Position numbers and translations under genes: made by a program
Assembly (NCBI GenBank): GCA_020747065.1
Contig: JAGMVK010000011.1
Span: 1,364,001 to 1,428,000, forward strand
Reading direction: 5' to 3'
Source: Cadophora sp. MPI-SDFR-AT-0126
Taxonomy: Eukaryota; Ascomycota; Leotiomycetes; Helotiales; Ploettnerulaceae
Length of the DNA: 64,000 nucleotides
In this document: one piece after another, positions 9,046-21,380 of the stretch
Layout of the letters: each line of letters opens with the position of its first letter
Position numbering within the stretch: position 1 is the stretch's first letter
The notes under the pieces: model-generated
The model's database searches: none
The model's input: only the letters and a program-made list of their open reading frames with translations
Told to the model about the DNA's origin: nothing

Positions 9046-10745
9046 TCATCGCTTTTGATCAGGAAGGTAGGCCTTTTGTCCCTCTAATGTCTCGCCAGGT
9101 CCTGTAGCATAGGCTGGAGGAGCGGCTCTTCCATAGCCAACCAGATCAGGCGTGCTCCTTCCACCACTCATACTTAGATCATCTGTGTAACGACCTTGTG
9201 CAGCTTCTTTCTCCTTCCAATTTGCAGCTGAACTTTGTGGTGCTGGGATCACGCCACCGTCGCCGCCTCCGACGACTAAATCTCCGCCTCCCTTCATCTT
9301 GCCGACTACCATACCTTTGGCAACAGATTTGACAATAGCTCTCCGTGATACGCCCGTAGCATCAATATAGACCAGACCAACATTTTTGACACCTCCACCA
9401 ATGCTCTTGGAGAGCTCGCCTGCTTCGGCACCGTACTTGTGAGTTACCACAGTTGTTGCGGCACTCGATGTGGAAGCCAACAGCGTTCGGCCAGCTTGAT
9501 CGATTCCATCTGCAATAGTGGAAAATGCCATCAAGCTCTTATTCAGAAGACCAGGCTTGTAATCGCTGATTGGTTGTCCGTCAGGACCAATACCTCTGTG
9601 ATGACTTTTCTCTCCGCGCTTCGCAAGTGTGGCACCAATGTTCTGCGCATACTTGCTAACTTGTCCCACAGTCTTAGCACTCAAGCCGGCTGCGCCTTCA
9701 GTAAAAGTATGTACTTTGCGGACGCGCGTCTGAGTCGTTGCATCAAAAGTCATGGGCTTCGCATTCGGCTTGGTCTTCTGCGTGAAGTTATCGGCTTGCG
9801 TTTGCAGGGTCTTGGAAACAAAGGTGGATGTCGTGACAATCAAGCGAGAGGCCATAGCTGCCTTCGAAACCAGTGTGGAGTTCTTGTATGCAGGATGCAT
9901 AGCCATTTCGAGATATTCTTGTGATGCAGGCGCAACGGCAATGTTCTGGGATCCATCTTGAGGCAGAGATATCATGACCGGATCTACGAATCGTTAGTAT
10001 GACTTTTATTACCTAGGAAAGCACATACCTTTAGAGCCTGGTTTCATCTTACTATCCTCTACCACCTGGAACCCCTCTCCCAACTCACCCACAACACTTC
10101 CATTCTCCTCGTCAATGAGAACGATTTGACCACCCGTATGAGAGCTAGAGCTACCTGGGACATACGCCTCTCCTGGCTTGAAAGCCGACGGATCATACGC
10201 AGGAATCGGTAACTCCTTGCCACTCTTGCTTCTCGAGACCTTGGGTCGAGCAGACTTGGGTGGCGAGGCTCTCTCGAGAAAGGCTGTACATTGCGCAAGA
10301 ATTGTCTCAAAGGTATCAACATCCTCCTGGCTCCCCTTGCCCTTTCCAACACCGGGAAATTCTATTCTTGTGAAAGCGCCGCTATCTGGACCTAAGTCCC
10401 ATCGTGGAATGAGGTAGCTGTTGGGTGGTTGGTGATAGATTTGTGTGGTCGCGGGTAGAGGAAGGTCGAGCTCGGGAGGCAGGTGGAGGTGTAGATAGAA
10501 GTCTTCTTCTGGAGCAGCGGATTGAGGGTCTGCGGAAGAAAGTCCGGAGAATGGTGATGATGTCGGCACCATCAGTAAAGACAATGTTTGGCCGCCAGCG
10601 GGCGTAAGGCACTCCTCATTGCCATTCTCGAGATGGTATGCCTTGATGCCATTGATAGCATAGAGAAGCTTCGGATCCTGTTAACAATTAGTAACAGAAT
10701 ACTATCTTGGGGGCACTGGGGACATACATTATGTCCTGACGACAT
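9046..10745 (-). CDS. Spartin-like protein with senescence domain
   Basis: A three-exon gene (10745-10728, 10677-10029, 9983-9046) encoding 534 residues. The first exon has only six codons (MSSGHN), but donor GTATGT, acceptor CAG and phase all fit, and exon 2 continues with DPKLLYAINGIKAYHLENG. The C-terminal half (from about residue 280) carries the plant senescence/spartin domain: long Ala/Gly/Thr helices such as AAMASRLIVTTSTFVSKTL and STIADGIDQAGRTLLASTSS, then GGGVKNVGLVYIDATGVSRR. In animals and plants this domain associates with lipid droplets and endosomal membranes; a similar role is inferred here. The middle has acidic and Ser-rich low-complexity sequence. No catalytic residues are expected. 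Confidence 0.8.
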
Positions 10746-11756
10746 CTTCGCGATCAGGTCTTTGTTGGCAGAGGAGTTGCCCAATGGTTGGTGCAGGGTT
10801 GAAGAAGAGAAATGGGTGGGAAGAAGAAGAGACAAGTTGGCAGACCACCACAATTCAGGAATGAATTGCGAGAATGATGGAGAAAAGAATTAGACTCTCG
10901 GGTCTGTAGAAAAAGAGACCAGGACAAGACCAACTTCAAACAGGTTCCCAGCAGGCGTGTGGGACTTTTGTTACGACTGATTGAGGGGCGGCACTGGCCT
11001 GGTACACTCATACGGGGTACTCCCACTTTCCCACCTCGGCGGTTATCCTGCTGCTGGAGCCCAACTTAGGCCAATGACGTGGGGTTTGGCAGCTGCCAGC
11101 AGGCGTGTAGCTACGCCGTGGCTGTGCAATCTCAGAGCATGCCAAGGTTGATAGGAATAGAAGGCGAATCAGACGACGAGCGCTTCTGTGACGAGGTGTG
11201 AGAGGTGGGTGATGTGTTGGGGATCGTCTTTTTTAACCTTATTCAAGCGTATGGCGCCAAGCAGCACACGCGATGCATGCATATTCGAGTGCTCACATGT
11301 ACGCATTTGGTACCGTGCTTATTTGTGTAGCGGAATAAGCGGGATGGCACTCCATTCGGAATTAGAACGAGTGGAGAATCTAATCTGAGAATGCTGCATA
11401 TCGTGTGTTTGAGGCCGACAAATACTGATTTGAATGTCACCAATGTGATGAGCGAAGTTCAGCGAAACAAACCTAAGCCTGAACAGGCGAGAGTGGCAAA
11501 GAACTTACGAATACTCTGACCACTGACTGCAACTAGCTGAGTAGACTGGTAGCCCACGAGCTGAAGTGAATAGGACTACCTACCTAGTTGCCCTGCTGGT
11601 GAGACCATTTCAATGTCACAACAGAACATACAGCCTCAACATGAGAGAAAAAGACTTTGCATGCCGCAGATCTCCAAAGCCAGGTATACCAACGCCATAT
11701 GTATCTCCCATGCTACGCTCTCAATATCCAACGCCCAGCAAATGCAACAGTACCGC
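10746..11756. other. Intergenic region between two minus-strand genes
   Basis: Upstream region of the spartin-like gene and 3' flank of the AN1 gene. GCAGGCGTGT occurs twice (about 10951 and 11099), close to GCCAGCAGGCGTG. No coding evidence on either strand; the open frames at 11188-11388 and 11566-11889 lack family features. Confidence 0.45.
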
Positions 11757-12704
11757 TCAAGCATTCGTCAAATCAATAAGGTCCGGAACCGCTGGGCCAA
11801 CTCCTCTCAGCAGAACAATCTTATTTCCACTGACCAGCGCCGACCCAACTTTCTCGTTAAACTCAAGCAATCTTCCACCTTCCACATGAAAGATCCTAAG
11901 CTTATCCTTCTCATCTGTCCCCTGATTGTTGACATTCTGAACCTGCAGACTCTTGGCTGCCGCATCCAGGACTCTTCCCATCACCCAATCCTTCGAGTAA
12001 TAGAACGCACCACTAGGGAACTTCGACGTGATCGTGGCAGCCTCCGCTTCGACATATAGATATATTCGTTTTTCGGGCGGCAATTTGTCATCTCCTTTCG
12101 CCGTCTTCTTCAGATTGTTGACAGCAATCACTCTCGCGGCCGCAGATGTAGGTTTTGGCTTCGGCAGGACTCGAGTAGCTCCACTGGTAGCTTTTGCTTT
12201 CTGCGCCGAGCCCCATGCTTTCAGCCTCCCAAGGGCATTCTTCGCTGTGTCGGCTTGGGCGTCGAATCTGCCGGCTCGAGCGCCGATTGGAATGAGATTC
12301 TTGCAGTCGTGATCCTCTTTCAGTCGATGCTTGAGGCAGTAGTCGCGATTACATGTAGAACAATGTACCGAGGTTGAGAGACTTGTGCCGATTATTGTTT
12401 TGCAAGTTGGTGAGGCGCAAGGCTTCTCGACTTCTGCCATGAGTTTGCCTGCGCCGATTGAGGGTGTAGATAAGTTTGCTCTCCTCCTTTTTGCTGCCCA
12501 TTCTCCTGCTTTCGGACAGTGATGTCCACTTTCTGACCGGTGGTCGAGACAGAATGTGCCGCGGCATGATTCACAGCGGAAAGGTAGGAAATCGAGTTGA
12601 TTGCAGTAGGTGTATTGACAGTGGGCGCCGATGAGGGTTGGGTCTTTTTCGTCCATTGTTGTGAAGCTGGCTTCCTCTGAGTCTGAGCGTGAAGAGGAGG
12701 CCAT
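11757..12704 (-). CDS. CUZ1: AN1-type zinc finger protein, Cuz1-like
   Basis: A single-exon 315-residue protein. Two AN1 zinc fingers lie in the N-terminal half: the first uses the Cys/His set in HCQYTYCNQLDFLPFRC, C..TFCLDH and H..HHC (about 28-65); the second starts at CASPTCKTII and runs through HCSTCNRDYCLKHR to HDC (about 95-133). The C-terminal region (about 215-300) has a ubiquitin-like pattern beginning KRIYLYVEAEA and ending with GNKIVLLRG. This matches Cuz1 of yeast, which links Cdc48 and the proteasome under arsenite or proteotoxic stress. The start at 12704 is the longest; a second ATG 16 codons in is also possible. Function is inferred from domain order. Confidence 0.8.
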   Translation of the reverse strand: MASSSRSDSEEASFTTMDEKDPTLIGAHCQYTYCNQLDFLPFRCESCRGTFCLDHRSESGHHCPKAGEWAAKRRRANLSTPSIGAGKLMAEVEKPCASPTCKTIIGTSLSTSVHCSTCNRDYCLKHRLKEDHDCKNLIPIGARAGRFDAQADTAKNALGRLKAWGSAQKAKATSGATRVLPKPKPTSAAARVIAVNNLKKTAKGDDKLPPEKRIYLYVEAEAATITSKFPSGAFYYSKDWVMGRVLDAAAKSLQVQNVNNQGTDEKDKLRIFHVEGGRLLEFNEKVGSALVSGNKIVLLRGVGPAVPDLIDLTNA

Positions 12705-13203
12705 GATTATGGAGTCTCGGAGAATCCAATTTATATGCTGAGTGTCGTTGTAGGTAGCGGCGAAGTCGTAATGAAGGCAAGGCTGAGATTGTTGTTTAGT
12801 TAGCTGACAGATCGTAGTTCGAGGCTTCTGGAAGCTCAGCCTTGGCTAGTGGCTCGGATTGATACCCGGTCCGGAGAACTAGTGCCTGTATTGCTACAGT
12901 ACTTTTGCTAACCCAATTCAACCCTTGGTAATGTTGGCTATGACAAGGCAGTCCTTCGGATCAAACCGTCTTGGTGTATTTCTCTGTTATATTGGGCTTT
13001 AATATTCCAAAGAGCAATGTAACCATAAGGTATCGAAAAGTTTGAACCCCCTGTTCCATTATGTGCAACACCAGCACGAGGTCAACAAGAGGCTGCACAG
13101 CACAGAAGAAATTACAAAATCAATGTTGATGTATCCATCAGAGCCTTTACTCCCCCGCCTTTCCAATCCCAGAACGATGCGATCCATTTTATCCTATCCA
13201 GCG
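12705..13203. other. Intergenic region, nothing called
   Basis: This stretch separates the start of the AN1 gene from the end of the arginase gene. I see no ORF with protein features and no RNA signature. Confidence 0.5.
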
Positions 13204-14284
13204 CTAAAGCAGAGACTCTCCTAATGCGCATCTGACCAAGGAACAGCCAGATCTAACAGTCATATGAGCTCCGATATCATCAACTCCCGGCTCTAAGGTA
13301 GGATTGACCTCGACCAAGTCCATCGCGACAAGGTTGCCAGTTTCATGAACACACTCAGCAATGAAATCGCCCTCCCTCAATGTAAGACCGCCTCGAACGG
13401 GAGTTCCAGTGCTTGGAGCCCACATTGGATCTAACGCATCGACATCAAAAGACAAGTGTATAGGCGTGTCAGTGCCAATGTGTCCCAATGCCATCTCCAT
13501 GACTCTGCCGATACCATGTCTAAGACCGATCAGCAAATATTCTTCCTGTAACGCCATCGCAACTTACCTGTCAATATCATGCATGCTGAAAGCCTTCACC
13601 CCATTCTCTCTCAAAATGATTTTCTCACCACGATCAACATCCCGGAGACCGATGTACACCAATTTCTTCAAACTGATCAAGTTCTCCTTCTTCAACCAGC
13701 CAAAGATATCTTCCCGATCATCTTTAGCCAGTCCGGTCAAGAAAGCGACCGGCATTCCGTGTACGTTTCCACTGTCGCTTGTCTCTGGTGTATTGATATC
13801 CGTATGCGCGTCGACCCAGATAACAGCCATCTCGCGATCCAACCGCTCCCGAATGGCCTTCGCAGTTCCTGCAATTGTTCCTATCGCAATGCTGTGATCT
13901 CCACCAAGTGTCAGGACCATTCGGCCCTCTTTCGCATGCGAGTAGACTTGTTCTGAGAGCTTGCGCGTTACGGCAGATACTGCAAGAGGGTTCTTCATGC
14001 CGCGGTAGTCTGGATCGGAGGCAGGGAGGAGTTCTTTGTAGGAATGGACGGTATCATCGTGGAATAGCTTGTAGCCCAACTCCTCCTTGAGCTGAGTCAA
14101 AAGACCGCTCTCGATCAGAGCAGAAGGTGCAGCATCAACTCCAGGTTTGCACTGCGTTCTGTTAGATGCGATTGCTTCGGGGAACGAAACTGCTTACCTG
14201 TCCACCCGAGAACCCAACAGCGACCACGCCCAGCTGGTCGCCTTTCGAAAGGAACTTTGGTTGGATCATTGAAGTGGTCGTCAT
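13204..14284 (-). CDS. CAR1: Arginase
   Basis: Three exons (14284-14198, 14151-13568, 13519-13204) give a 328-residue arginase, which hydrolyses L-arginine to ornithine and urea. All Mn-binding motifs of the ureohydrolase family are visible: GGDHSIAIGT (His), WVDAHTDINTP (Asp-His-Asp) and SFDVDALDPMWAPSTGTPV (Asp-Asp). The N-terminal MIQPKFLSKGDQLGVVAVGF with the downstream GFSGGQ|CKPGVDAAPSAL junction is the conserved arginase start. Introns of 46 and 48 nt have GTAAGC/GTAAGT donors. No targeting signal is seen, so cytosolic. Family length is about 310-335, so the gene looks complete. Confidence 0.95.
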
Positions 14285-15415
14285 TGTAGAAGAATTGTTG
14301 GCGGAAGCCAGAGAGGTATAAAGGGTAGGTACTGCGCTTTGTATGGAAGAAAATGAGAAAAGGGAGTGAATGGCGGGGCAGTTTGGCGGGGTGAACTTAG
14401 ATGGATTTGGCTTGTGATGAACGAAAAGAATGAAAGTAAAGATACTTGCGCAAGGCGGACGGTGTTCTTTTTATCTTGAAAAGTGCGAAAACGCACCGCC
14501 GCTGGGCTTCTGTGGGCTCTTAGGTAAGTCAAGATTTGTTCTTCTCAACATGACCGTTAAGTGTGCAAGATACGCGAAGCACCTTGCCTCTAAGTGCAGG
14601 TAGATCCAGACAATGTCCCCTAAGTACAGGAATTGACGAGAACGACATCCACGACGACAAGGGCAACGGATAAGGCCCCTCCACAATCAGGACCGAATTT
14701 GTAAGAGATTCATGCCATCAAGCCGATTCATGCCGACGATGTATCTCGTGGCTACAACTATCGCGACGACGCTGTCTCTCTTACAAGCCGTTTCCCAATC
14801 ATGGTCGGCATTGATAGCCAAAGAGGGTGCGTGACTCGTGGATGACGGCAGGAATATCAAAAGAAATCATGTGTAAGTCCACGAGTAAAATGCACCGGCC
14901 TGTTGCAATCTTGAGAGGCAATCCGGGATTGATTGCTGGAATCAGATGTTGATGATGTTGTGGTTACCTTCGTCGCAATGACACAGACACAAGTGGGACA
15001 ATCGACCCCTGTTCGAGGCGGTATAACACGTGATCTAATGATAATTTGTGTTCCTTCTTTTCTACCTAGGAACCTACACATAGGGTTGGCTAGTGTAAGA
15101 CTAATCCTCTGGTACATATATGCCTCATAGATATCCATTGAATTGTTCTGAGTTGAATGGAGGCTTTCGATCGTGAACATCCTTAGAATCACGTGTCAAG
15201 GTATTAGACCAGGACCAACATCTAAGCCTCTTACGATTGAAATTGTGTCCAAGAGCACATCTCAATCGGTGTGACTACTCCTTCGGTCTTTTAAACCCTA
15301 TTGATGCATCTTCTTTCCGCGAGGACTTCTCCGACGCGTGCTAATAAATTAGCAAGTTGAATCTTGATCCGCCGTCCGGCTTGTTATGTTGGTCAATTCT
15401 GGCAACCTACTCAAG
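14285..15415. other. Intergenic region upstream of arginase and F-box genes
   Basis: Divergent promoter space between the minus-strand arginase and the plus-strand F-box gene. Short repeated phrases occur around 14580-14640 (TAAGTGCAGGTAGATCC / TAAGTACAGGAATTG) and 14710-14750 (GATTCATGCCRWC). No coding or RNA gene supported. Confidence 0.45.
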
Positions 15416-16861
15416 ATGTCATCACACTCTTCACCCTGTCTCACAAGCCTTCCTTCAGAGCTCCAGATCAAGATATATCAGGAAGTCTCACGCCCTGATC
15501 TCAAGAGCCTCCGCCTTACTTGTTCCGTCATCTCAACCATCGCATCTCAACAGCTCTACTCCACCGTTTATCTCACGACCAGTTTCAGAAGCCTCCAAAG
15601 CTTCCGACTGATTTCCGAATGCCCTACCTTGAGGAGATATGTGAGAATTCTCAACTATGATCCTCGAACATTCTGTAGCTGCGAATTTGACCCCCCTACT
15701 ATCGACTCGTTTGAAGACTGGGAAGAAGACCATGCTGGGAATTTCGAGCCCATTGACAAAATGAATCGAATGAACTTACTCGCCGCCTATCCTGAAGAGA
15801 AGTTGCAAGTCTATTACGGGAGATGGCTTGAGTATCTCGACGACGAAAAACAGTTCACTTCAACAACGTACCCCCAGAGCATCCTCCCAGATATAATCAG
15901 CAAGTGCCCCAGCCTCATCTGTGTACTTCAGCCAGCAATGCTTCGCAAGACTCGGGATTCGGGCCCAGATGTCACATATACCAATTTCAGCTCTTTCTTG
16001 ACCGACTACAAGTTCGCTCAAGAGACATTGTCAGGGAAGGAGATCATGTTCAATTCTATCACACAACCGACGCCATGGGATATTTTGCAAGCTCTGCACC
16101 TTGCAGACACACTCACTACACTTTCTGCCTTCGACGGTGTAGATCTACATCTCTGCAACACCGGGCCTTACGACGATCCACTCCCGTGGGAGCTTCCAGC
16201 TTTGAGAAAGCTGTGTCTTATCTTCGTCCACAAAGGCAGATGTCGAGCTTCAAAGTTCACTCATCTATTGTCCAGCTGTCCAGCTTTGCAAGAACTCAGT
16301 CTCGTGTACCGTGGACATCTGTTCTTACAGTCTGATCGACGGTATCTTCAACTTTCGTGCGTTCTCTCTGGTGCACAGCATTGGCCAGGACTCCGAAATC
16401 TATCTCTAGAGCATCTCAGAATGACAGGTCCGGAGTTGCGAAATCTTTTGTCAAAACACGCATCTTCTTTACGATCTCTCGAGCTCCATTCTATCAATTT
16501 GGATCCAGAAGTCAACGATAAAGGCGAAGAACAGACTACATCATGGCTGGACATAGTTGAATATCTACGACACGATTTTTTCCTAGATGGGATGCAGTTT
16601 TCTGGTCTCCTTTCTAATAGTAGAAATGAGGCTTGGAGAGTCAGCGAAGCGTCAGTCGAAGAAACCCTGAAATGGAGAATCCAGGCGTACATCTGCAGAA
16701 AAGGCGATAATCCCGTCAAGCGAGATTCGAGTCGAGTCTTGAGACCAATACGAGGGGTACTGGAATATGACACTCGTGGGCGAGAGATGCCATTCATCTT
16801 TGATGATAACACATGGTCGTTCTCACAGGTCGATTTGCCCCAACTACTTATTCTATGGTGA
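15416..16861 (+). CDS. F-box-like protein
   Basis: An uninterrupted plus-strand gene of 481 residues when started at the ATG at 15416. An upstream in-frame ATG at 15386 would add ten residues. The N-terminal LTSLPSELQIKIYQEVSR followed by DLKSLRLTCSVISTIASQQLY has the F-box pattern (LP-x-E-[IL], then L-R-x-x-C). The rest contains irregular leucine-rich stretches, for instance LPALRKLCLIFVH and LRSLELHSINLDPEV, as in fungal F-box/LRR-like proteins. Such proteins usually recruit substrates to SCF ubiquitin ligases; the target is unknown. It converges on 5-oxoprolinase, with 85 bp between the stop codons. Confidence 0.7.
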   Translation: MSSHSSPCLTSLPSELQIKIYQEVSRPDLKSLRLTCSVISTIASQQLYSTVYLTTSFRSLQSFRLISECPTLRRYVRILNYDPRTFCSCEFDPPTIDSFEDWEEDHAGNFEPIDKMNRMNLLAAYPEEKLQVYYGRWLEYLDDEKQFTSTTYPQSILPDIISKCPSLICVLQPAMLRKTRDSGPDVTYTNFSSFLTDYKFAQETLSGKEIMFNSITQPTPWDILQALHLADTLTTLSAFDGVDLHLCNTGPYDDPLPWELPALRKLCLIFVHKGRCRASKFTHLLSSCPALQELSLVYRGHLFLQSDRRYLQLSCVLSGAQHWPGLRNLSLEHLRMTGPELRNLLSKHASSLRSLELHSINLDPEVNDKGEEQTTSWLDIVEYLRHDFFLDGMQFSGLLSNSRNEAWRVSEASVEETLKWRIQAYICRKGDNPVKRDSSRVLRPIRGVLEYDTRGREMPFIFDDNTWSFSQVDLPQLLILW

Positions 16862-16946
16862 GACACATTTCAAGTCACAAACTGAGGAGCAATGTAAGAA
16901 ACAGCGAACAGAATATCAGGATATCATGGTCAATTTCTATAAAATC

Positions 16947-19900
16947 CTACACAGCTTGTTTTCGTCCCCATCCACCGCCGCCTGGAGAGTTGATGATGAT
17001 TCTGTCTCCCTTGTCAAAGGTCGCCGTGGCTTTGCCGCCGAGGTTTATAACCATACCATCCTCCTTCCTGACCCAGAGATTCCTTCCCATCGAACCGTCA
17101 CCTCCACCGTTACTTCCCTTTGGCGCTCTCGTCCTCCTTTCGGAGAGAATCGACACCTGAACCTTGGGCACCAAAAACTCGATATCTCGAATAATGCCAT
17201 CTCCACCAGGATGCAAACCCTCACCACCGGAGCCCTCACGTATGCCGAATTCTCTCAACAGAACTGGATATCGCTTCTCAAATACTTCTGGGTCCGTTAT
17301 GCGAGTGTTGGTCATATGGGTGTGGACACCACTCGTTCCATCCCAGGTTGGACCAGCACCAGCTCCGCCACCGATGGTCTCGTAATAGCCAAATCCTTTC
17401 TCTACTATCTCCTCGCCGTCAGCATTGATTGTTTTACCCCCAATTCCGAAGGTCAGGTTATTCATGCATCCCTGACTATCAGCGCATGCGCTGAAGGCTG
17501 TCAATACCACGTCCGTGATGCGTTGAGATGTGAGAACGTTTCCACCGACGACCGAGGCACCTGCTGCGGGTGATAGAATCGATTGCTCGGGTACGCGGAT
17601 GTCGATCGGCTTGAGGCAGCCTTGGTTGAGAGGAATGTCGGAGGCAATGAGTGCGCGGAGACAATATATGATTGCAGAGTGGGTGATGGCAATCGGGGCG
17701 TTCGTATTGCCATATACCTGTGGACCTGTACCAGTGAAATCAAAGATCGCTGATCCAGTGTTCTCATCGATGGTTATCTTGAGAGAGATTGGAGTTCCAT
17801 CGTCCATGTAATCCACCGCCTGCAATGCCGCTCCGGATGTGTTCATCTTCTTGAGAAGACTTCGGACTGCTTCTTCGGCGTTGTCCTGGATCGCAAACAT
17901 GTATTTGTGGACCTGGCTCAGAGTATGTTCCTCAATCAAAGCTTGGATAAGGTTGATCCCCTGTTTGTTTGCCGCTACCTGTGCCTTGAGGTCCGAAAGG
18001 TTATCGCTCAGTGCCCGTGTTCCAGAGATTCCTGCATACTTTGCAGGCTCATGCAGTAGCATCTCAACGACCCTCTCCTCGTTGAAACGACCATGGCTGA
18101 CGATCTTTTCGCCAAATATAGCAGCACCCTCTTCATACAACCACTTAGAATCCGGTGGCATAGATCCAGGACGGCTTCCGCCAATATCAGCATGATGACC
18201 CCGCGAAGCAACATAAAAGACGATCTTTTCATTGTCGAATACTGGTGTCACGACAGTAAGATCTGGAAGATGGGTGCCACCAGTTGCAGGGTGATTCGAG
18301 AGTAAAACATCGCCTTCTTCAAGCTTGCCCATCCACATGTGGTGGAGATGTCTGACACAAAATTGCATGCTACCAAGATGCACTGGGACATGAGGGGCAT
18401 TGGCTACAAGACCACCATCGGGCGAGAACAGGGCGCATGAGAAGTCCAGCCTTTCTTTGATATTTGTCGACACGGAAGTCTTTTGAAGAGTCCGGCCCAT
18501 CTGTTCGGCAATTGACATGAACCTGTTTATCGTGTCAGTTGCAAATACCGTATAATCTCTGTGACATTGATAGGTCCTTACCTGTGGCCGAAGATGGATA
18601 ACTTGATAGGATTCACCTCATCTCCTGTTAGGACTGCAGAAGTATCCGTGATCTTCTTTTCCGGCCCGGCCAAATCAATCATGACTGTACTTTCAAGCAC
18701 TGTAGCGAGACATCCCGGAGATACTAATATCGTCTGGGTCTTGTCAAGGATTAATGCCGGACCTTGGAGTCTTGTTCCTGGCTGTAGACTCCCAAGTAGA
18801 TGGACAGCAGTGCTGACATGTCCCGACTTGGCGTCAAAGCATACCAGCGTCTTCGTCTCTGGCTCTGGAACAGCAATCTGCTTCTCTGCAACCCACTTCA
18901 GTTGTTGATATGGGCTATCTCCTTCGGCTTTGGCAGATGATCCGATTGCGCGAACGCGGAAGTCGTCGATGAGGATCTTTTTCTCGGGAAATACAAAACC
19001 AAACTCTCGAGAGTGCCTCTCTTCAAATGTCCTCTGGAAGTTTTGAACATTCTGGTGTGGCTCCTGCATGATCATGAAGGAAGAGTTGGATCCTTCATAT
19101 CGCATGTTAAGATATAACTCCAGTCGAATAAGGTCATCGCCGAGTTTTTGGCTTCGCAAATGTTCTGCAGCCGTCTCAGACAATTCGTCGAGCGTTGCAG
19201 TGATTTCGGGGTATTTCGATGGCCCGAATGCCATTGCAGCCGGTCTCTGTACTTCGTGTACTACATCTGCCAAAGAGAGCCCATAAGCACTGAGAATCGA
19301 CGAGTACTTATGAATGACGACCTGCGAAATAGACAAGGCGGCAGCAACATCGCAAGCGTGCTGGCCTCCGGCACCACCAAAACAAGATAGCATGTGATCC
19401 GAGGTATCATGACCACGAGCTTCGGTCAAAGCACGTATCGGTCTAGCCATAACCTCTGATGCAACACGGAGAAACCCTAGGGCAACCTCTTCAGCGGAGA
19501 ACTCGGCTCGACTAGCTGCTCGGTTATCGTTATTGATTTCCTTGGTCAACTTAGTAAACAGCTCCACCACAATCTCTGTTCCCAGCGGCAGATCCTCATT
19601 GGGTCCAAAGATCTTGGGGAAGTCTGAAGGTAGCCGGGGAGTCAGCATTTGCCATATCTGGGATGCGTTGGGAAGAGGAAAGGGTGGGCTTCTCCATGTA
19701 CTTACACTCAGGCACGATTCTTCCGAGAAATAAATTCGCGTCCGTGATGGTCAAAGGACCACCCTTCCGATAGCATGCTGGTCCTGGATGAGCACCGGCT
19801 GATTCAGGACCGACTGCGAAGAGCCCATTGCGCCAGAAAAGCATGGATCCACCGCCAGCAGCAACACTATGGAATTTGTCAGAATTCCACAGCGTATGTT

Positions 19901-21201
19901 GTGAGAATGACGGTGCACTCACGTTATGATATCCAATTGTGGAGACTGGATGGTGATACCAGCTGTAACGGTCTCAAACACATGTTCATAGGTGCCAGCA
20001 TACCGCGAGCAATCTGTCGATGTTCCACCCATATCAAATCCGATCACAGGTTTCCGCTGCTCGTCATCCCATGATGTCTGAGCATAACCAACAACACCTC
20101 CTGCAGGGCCAGACAAAATGCTCCTCAAGCCGCCAAATCCTCGAAAGTCCACCAGTCCTCCATCAGACTGCATGAATTCGCAACGAAGATCTGAAGAAGC
20201 GAGACTACCCTTGAAGCTGTCGGATATTGACTGGATGTAGGACTTGATGACAGGTGTGAGGTAAGCATCTGCTGTTGCGGACATTCCTCGAGGAACAGCT
20301 TTTATCATAGGCTGCAGGGCAGCAGACTCGACGACGGAGAACCCCATGTCCCTTGCTAGGGCCGCAACTTGCCGTTCGTGCTCGGGATAGACATATGAGT
20401 GGATCAATACCACAGATACAGACCTGTAACCATCGTCCCAGAGCTTCTTCAGAGACTTCTCGACTGAGCCCAAGTCAGGTGATTTCAGCACTCGAATCAC
20501 TTCGCCAGTGAGACCAATGTGAAGGCTCTCGTCGCTGGATGTTTCTATGTGCACAGGTGAAGGATCTTCGGCATAACCCTCGAGAGTCACGCGTTCGTCT
20601 ACTTCGATGACGGACTGGTAGAGAAGCTCTGGTCGAGCGACGGTCAGGTCAAAGATATTTGGCCGAGACTGGTTGCTGATTTTCAGAAGGTCCCTTGACC
20701 AGAAGTATTTTAGTCAGCTTTATGATTTGATGATTTTGATGGTCAGAATCCAATGTTTATGGATAGCATAATACTCTAGGCTCCTGGTGTGTAGCTCTCA
20801 TGTCATGCATAGCTCTGACGACATGACCAAGGCGTGGATAGTTCAACAAACATATAGACTTACTTGAAACCCTTGGTAATCAGAAGAGCCGAGCGAGCTC
20901 CTTTTCTCTCAAGTAAAGCATTCGTTCCAACAGTAGTACCCATGCGAATTCTCTCGATCAAATCGGTTTCGAGAGGTTCGCCACGGGGATGCGGCTTCCC
21001 CGTGACCAGTTCCAGAATTCGTCGGACACCCTCTGTTGGTGCATCGCTGTAGTTCGCAGGGTCAACTGAAAGGACTTTGAGAATGATGTCGTCTTGACCT
21101 GGCACTGAAGCGTGCACATCGGTGAATGTTCCACCTCTGTCTATCGATATCTTGATGCCGGATGCAGCGGAGACAGATGTTTCGACTTGGCAGTCTCCCA
21201 T
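16947..21201 (-). CDS. OXP1: 5-Oxoprolinase (ATP-hydrolysing)
   Basis: Five exons (21201-20864, 20693-19923, 19866-19706, 19623-18582, 18522-16947) close in phase to 1295 residues, the usual eukaryotic 5-oxoprolinase length. The enzyme opens 5-oxo-L-proline (pyroglutamate) to L-glutamate with ATP, in the gamma-glutamyl/glutathione cycle. The N-terminal HyuA-like half begins with the nucleotide-binding [10 protein letters not shown] (about 20-29) and contains [17 protein letters not shown] and [14 protein letters not shown]. The C-terminal HyuB-like half contains [16 protein letters not shown] and [10 protein letters not shown]. The C-terminal [10 protein letters not shown] is the family ending. 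Introns are 170, 56, 82 and 59 nt. It is divergent from the DUF1445 gene, with a shared 383-bp promoter carrying two CGG-N10-CCG sites. Cytosolic; no signal seen. Confidence 0.93.
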
Positions 21202-21317
21202 CTTTTCGGTGTTGTGAGATATCTCATATCATATTGCGGCACATGTGCTTCGTCTATTTTATGTATAATCCGTAAGTCTTAAGTGGTGTTGCATTTTGGT
21301 GGTGCGGGACGGAGAAG

Positions 21318-21333
21318 CGGACGCGATTGTCCG
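21318..21333. promoter_or_regulatory. CGG-N10-CCG site 1 (OXP1/DUF1445 promoter)
   Basis: CGG ACGCGATTGT CCG. The palindrome extends to CGGAC-N6-GTCCG. Inverted CGG triplets spaced by a fixed number of bases are the standard target of dimeric Zn2Cys6 proteins; N10 is the spacing used by yeast Put3. The likely binder is the regulator encoded at 25611-27851. Confidence 0.6.
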
Positions 21334-21364
21334 TCAAGCCAATCTACGCGAGAAGTCCACAAGA

Positions 21365-21380
21365 CGGTGCTGGAAGTCCG
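21365..21380. promoter_or_regulatory. CGG-N10-CCG site 2 (OXP1/DUF1445 promoter)
   Basis: CGG TGCTGGAAGT CCG. Its right half, TGGAAGTCCGCC, is identical to that of site 4 at 24999-25014 in the neighbouring divergent promoter. The identity over 12 bases in two promoters of the same cluster supports a real operator. Confidence 0.65.
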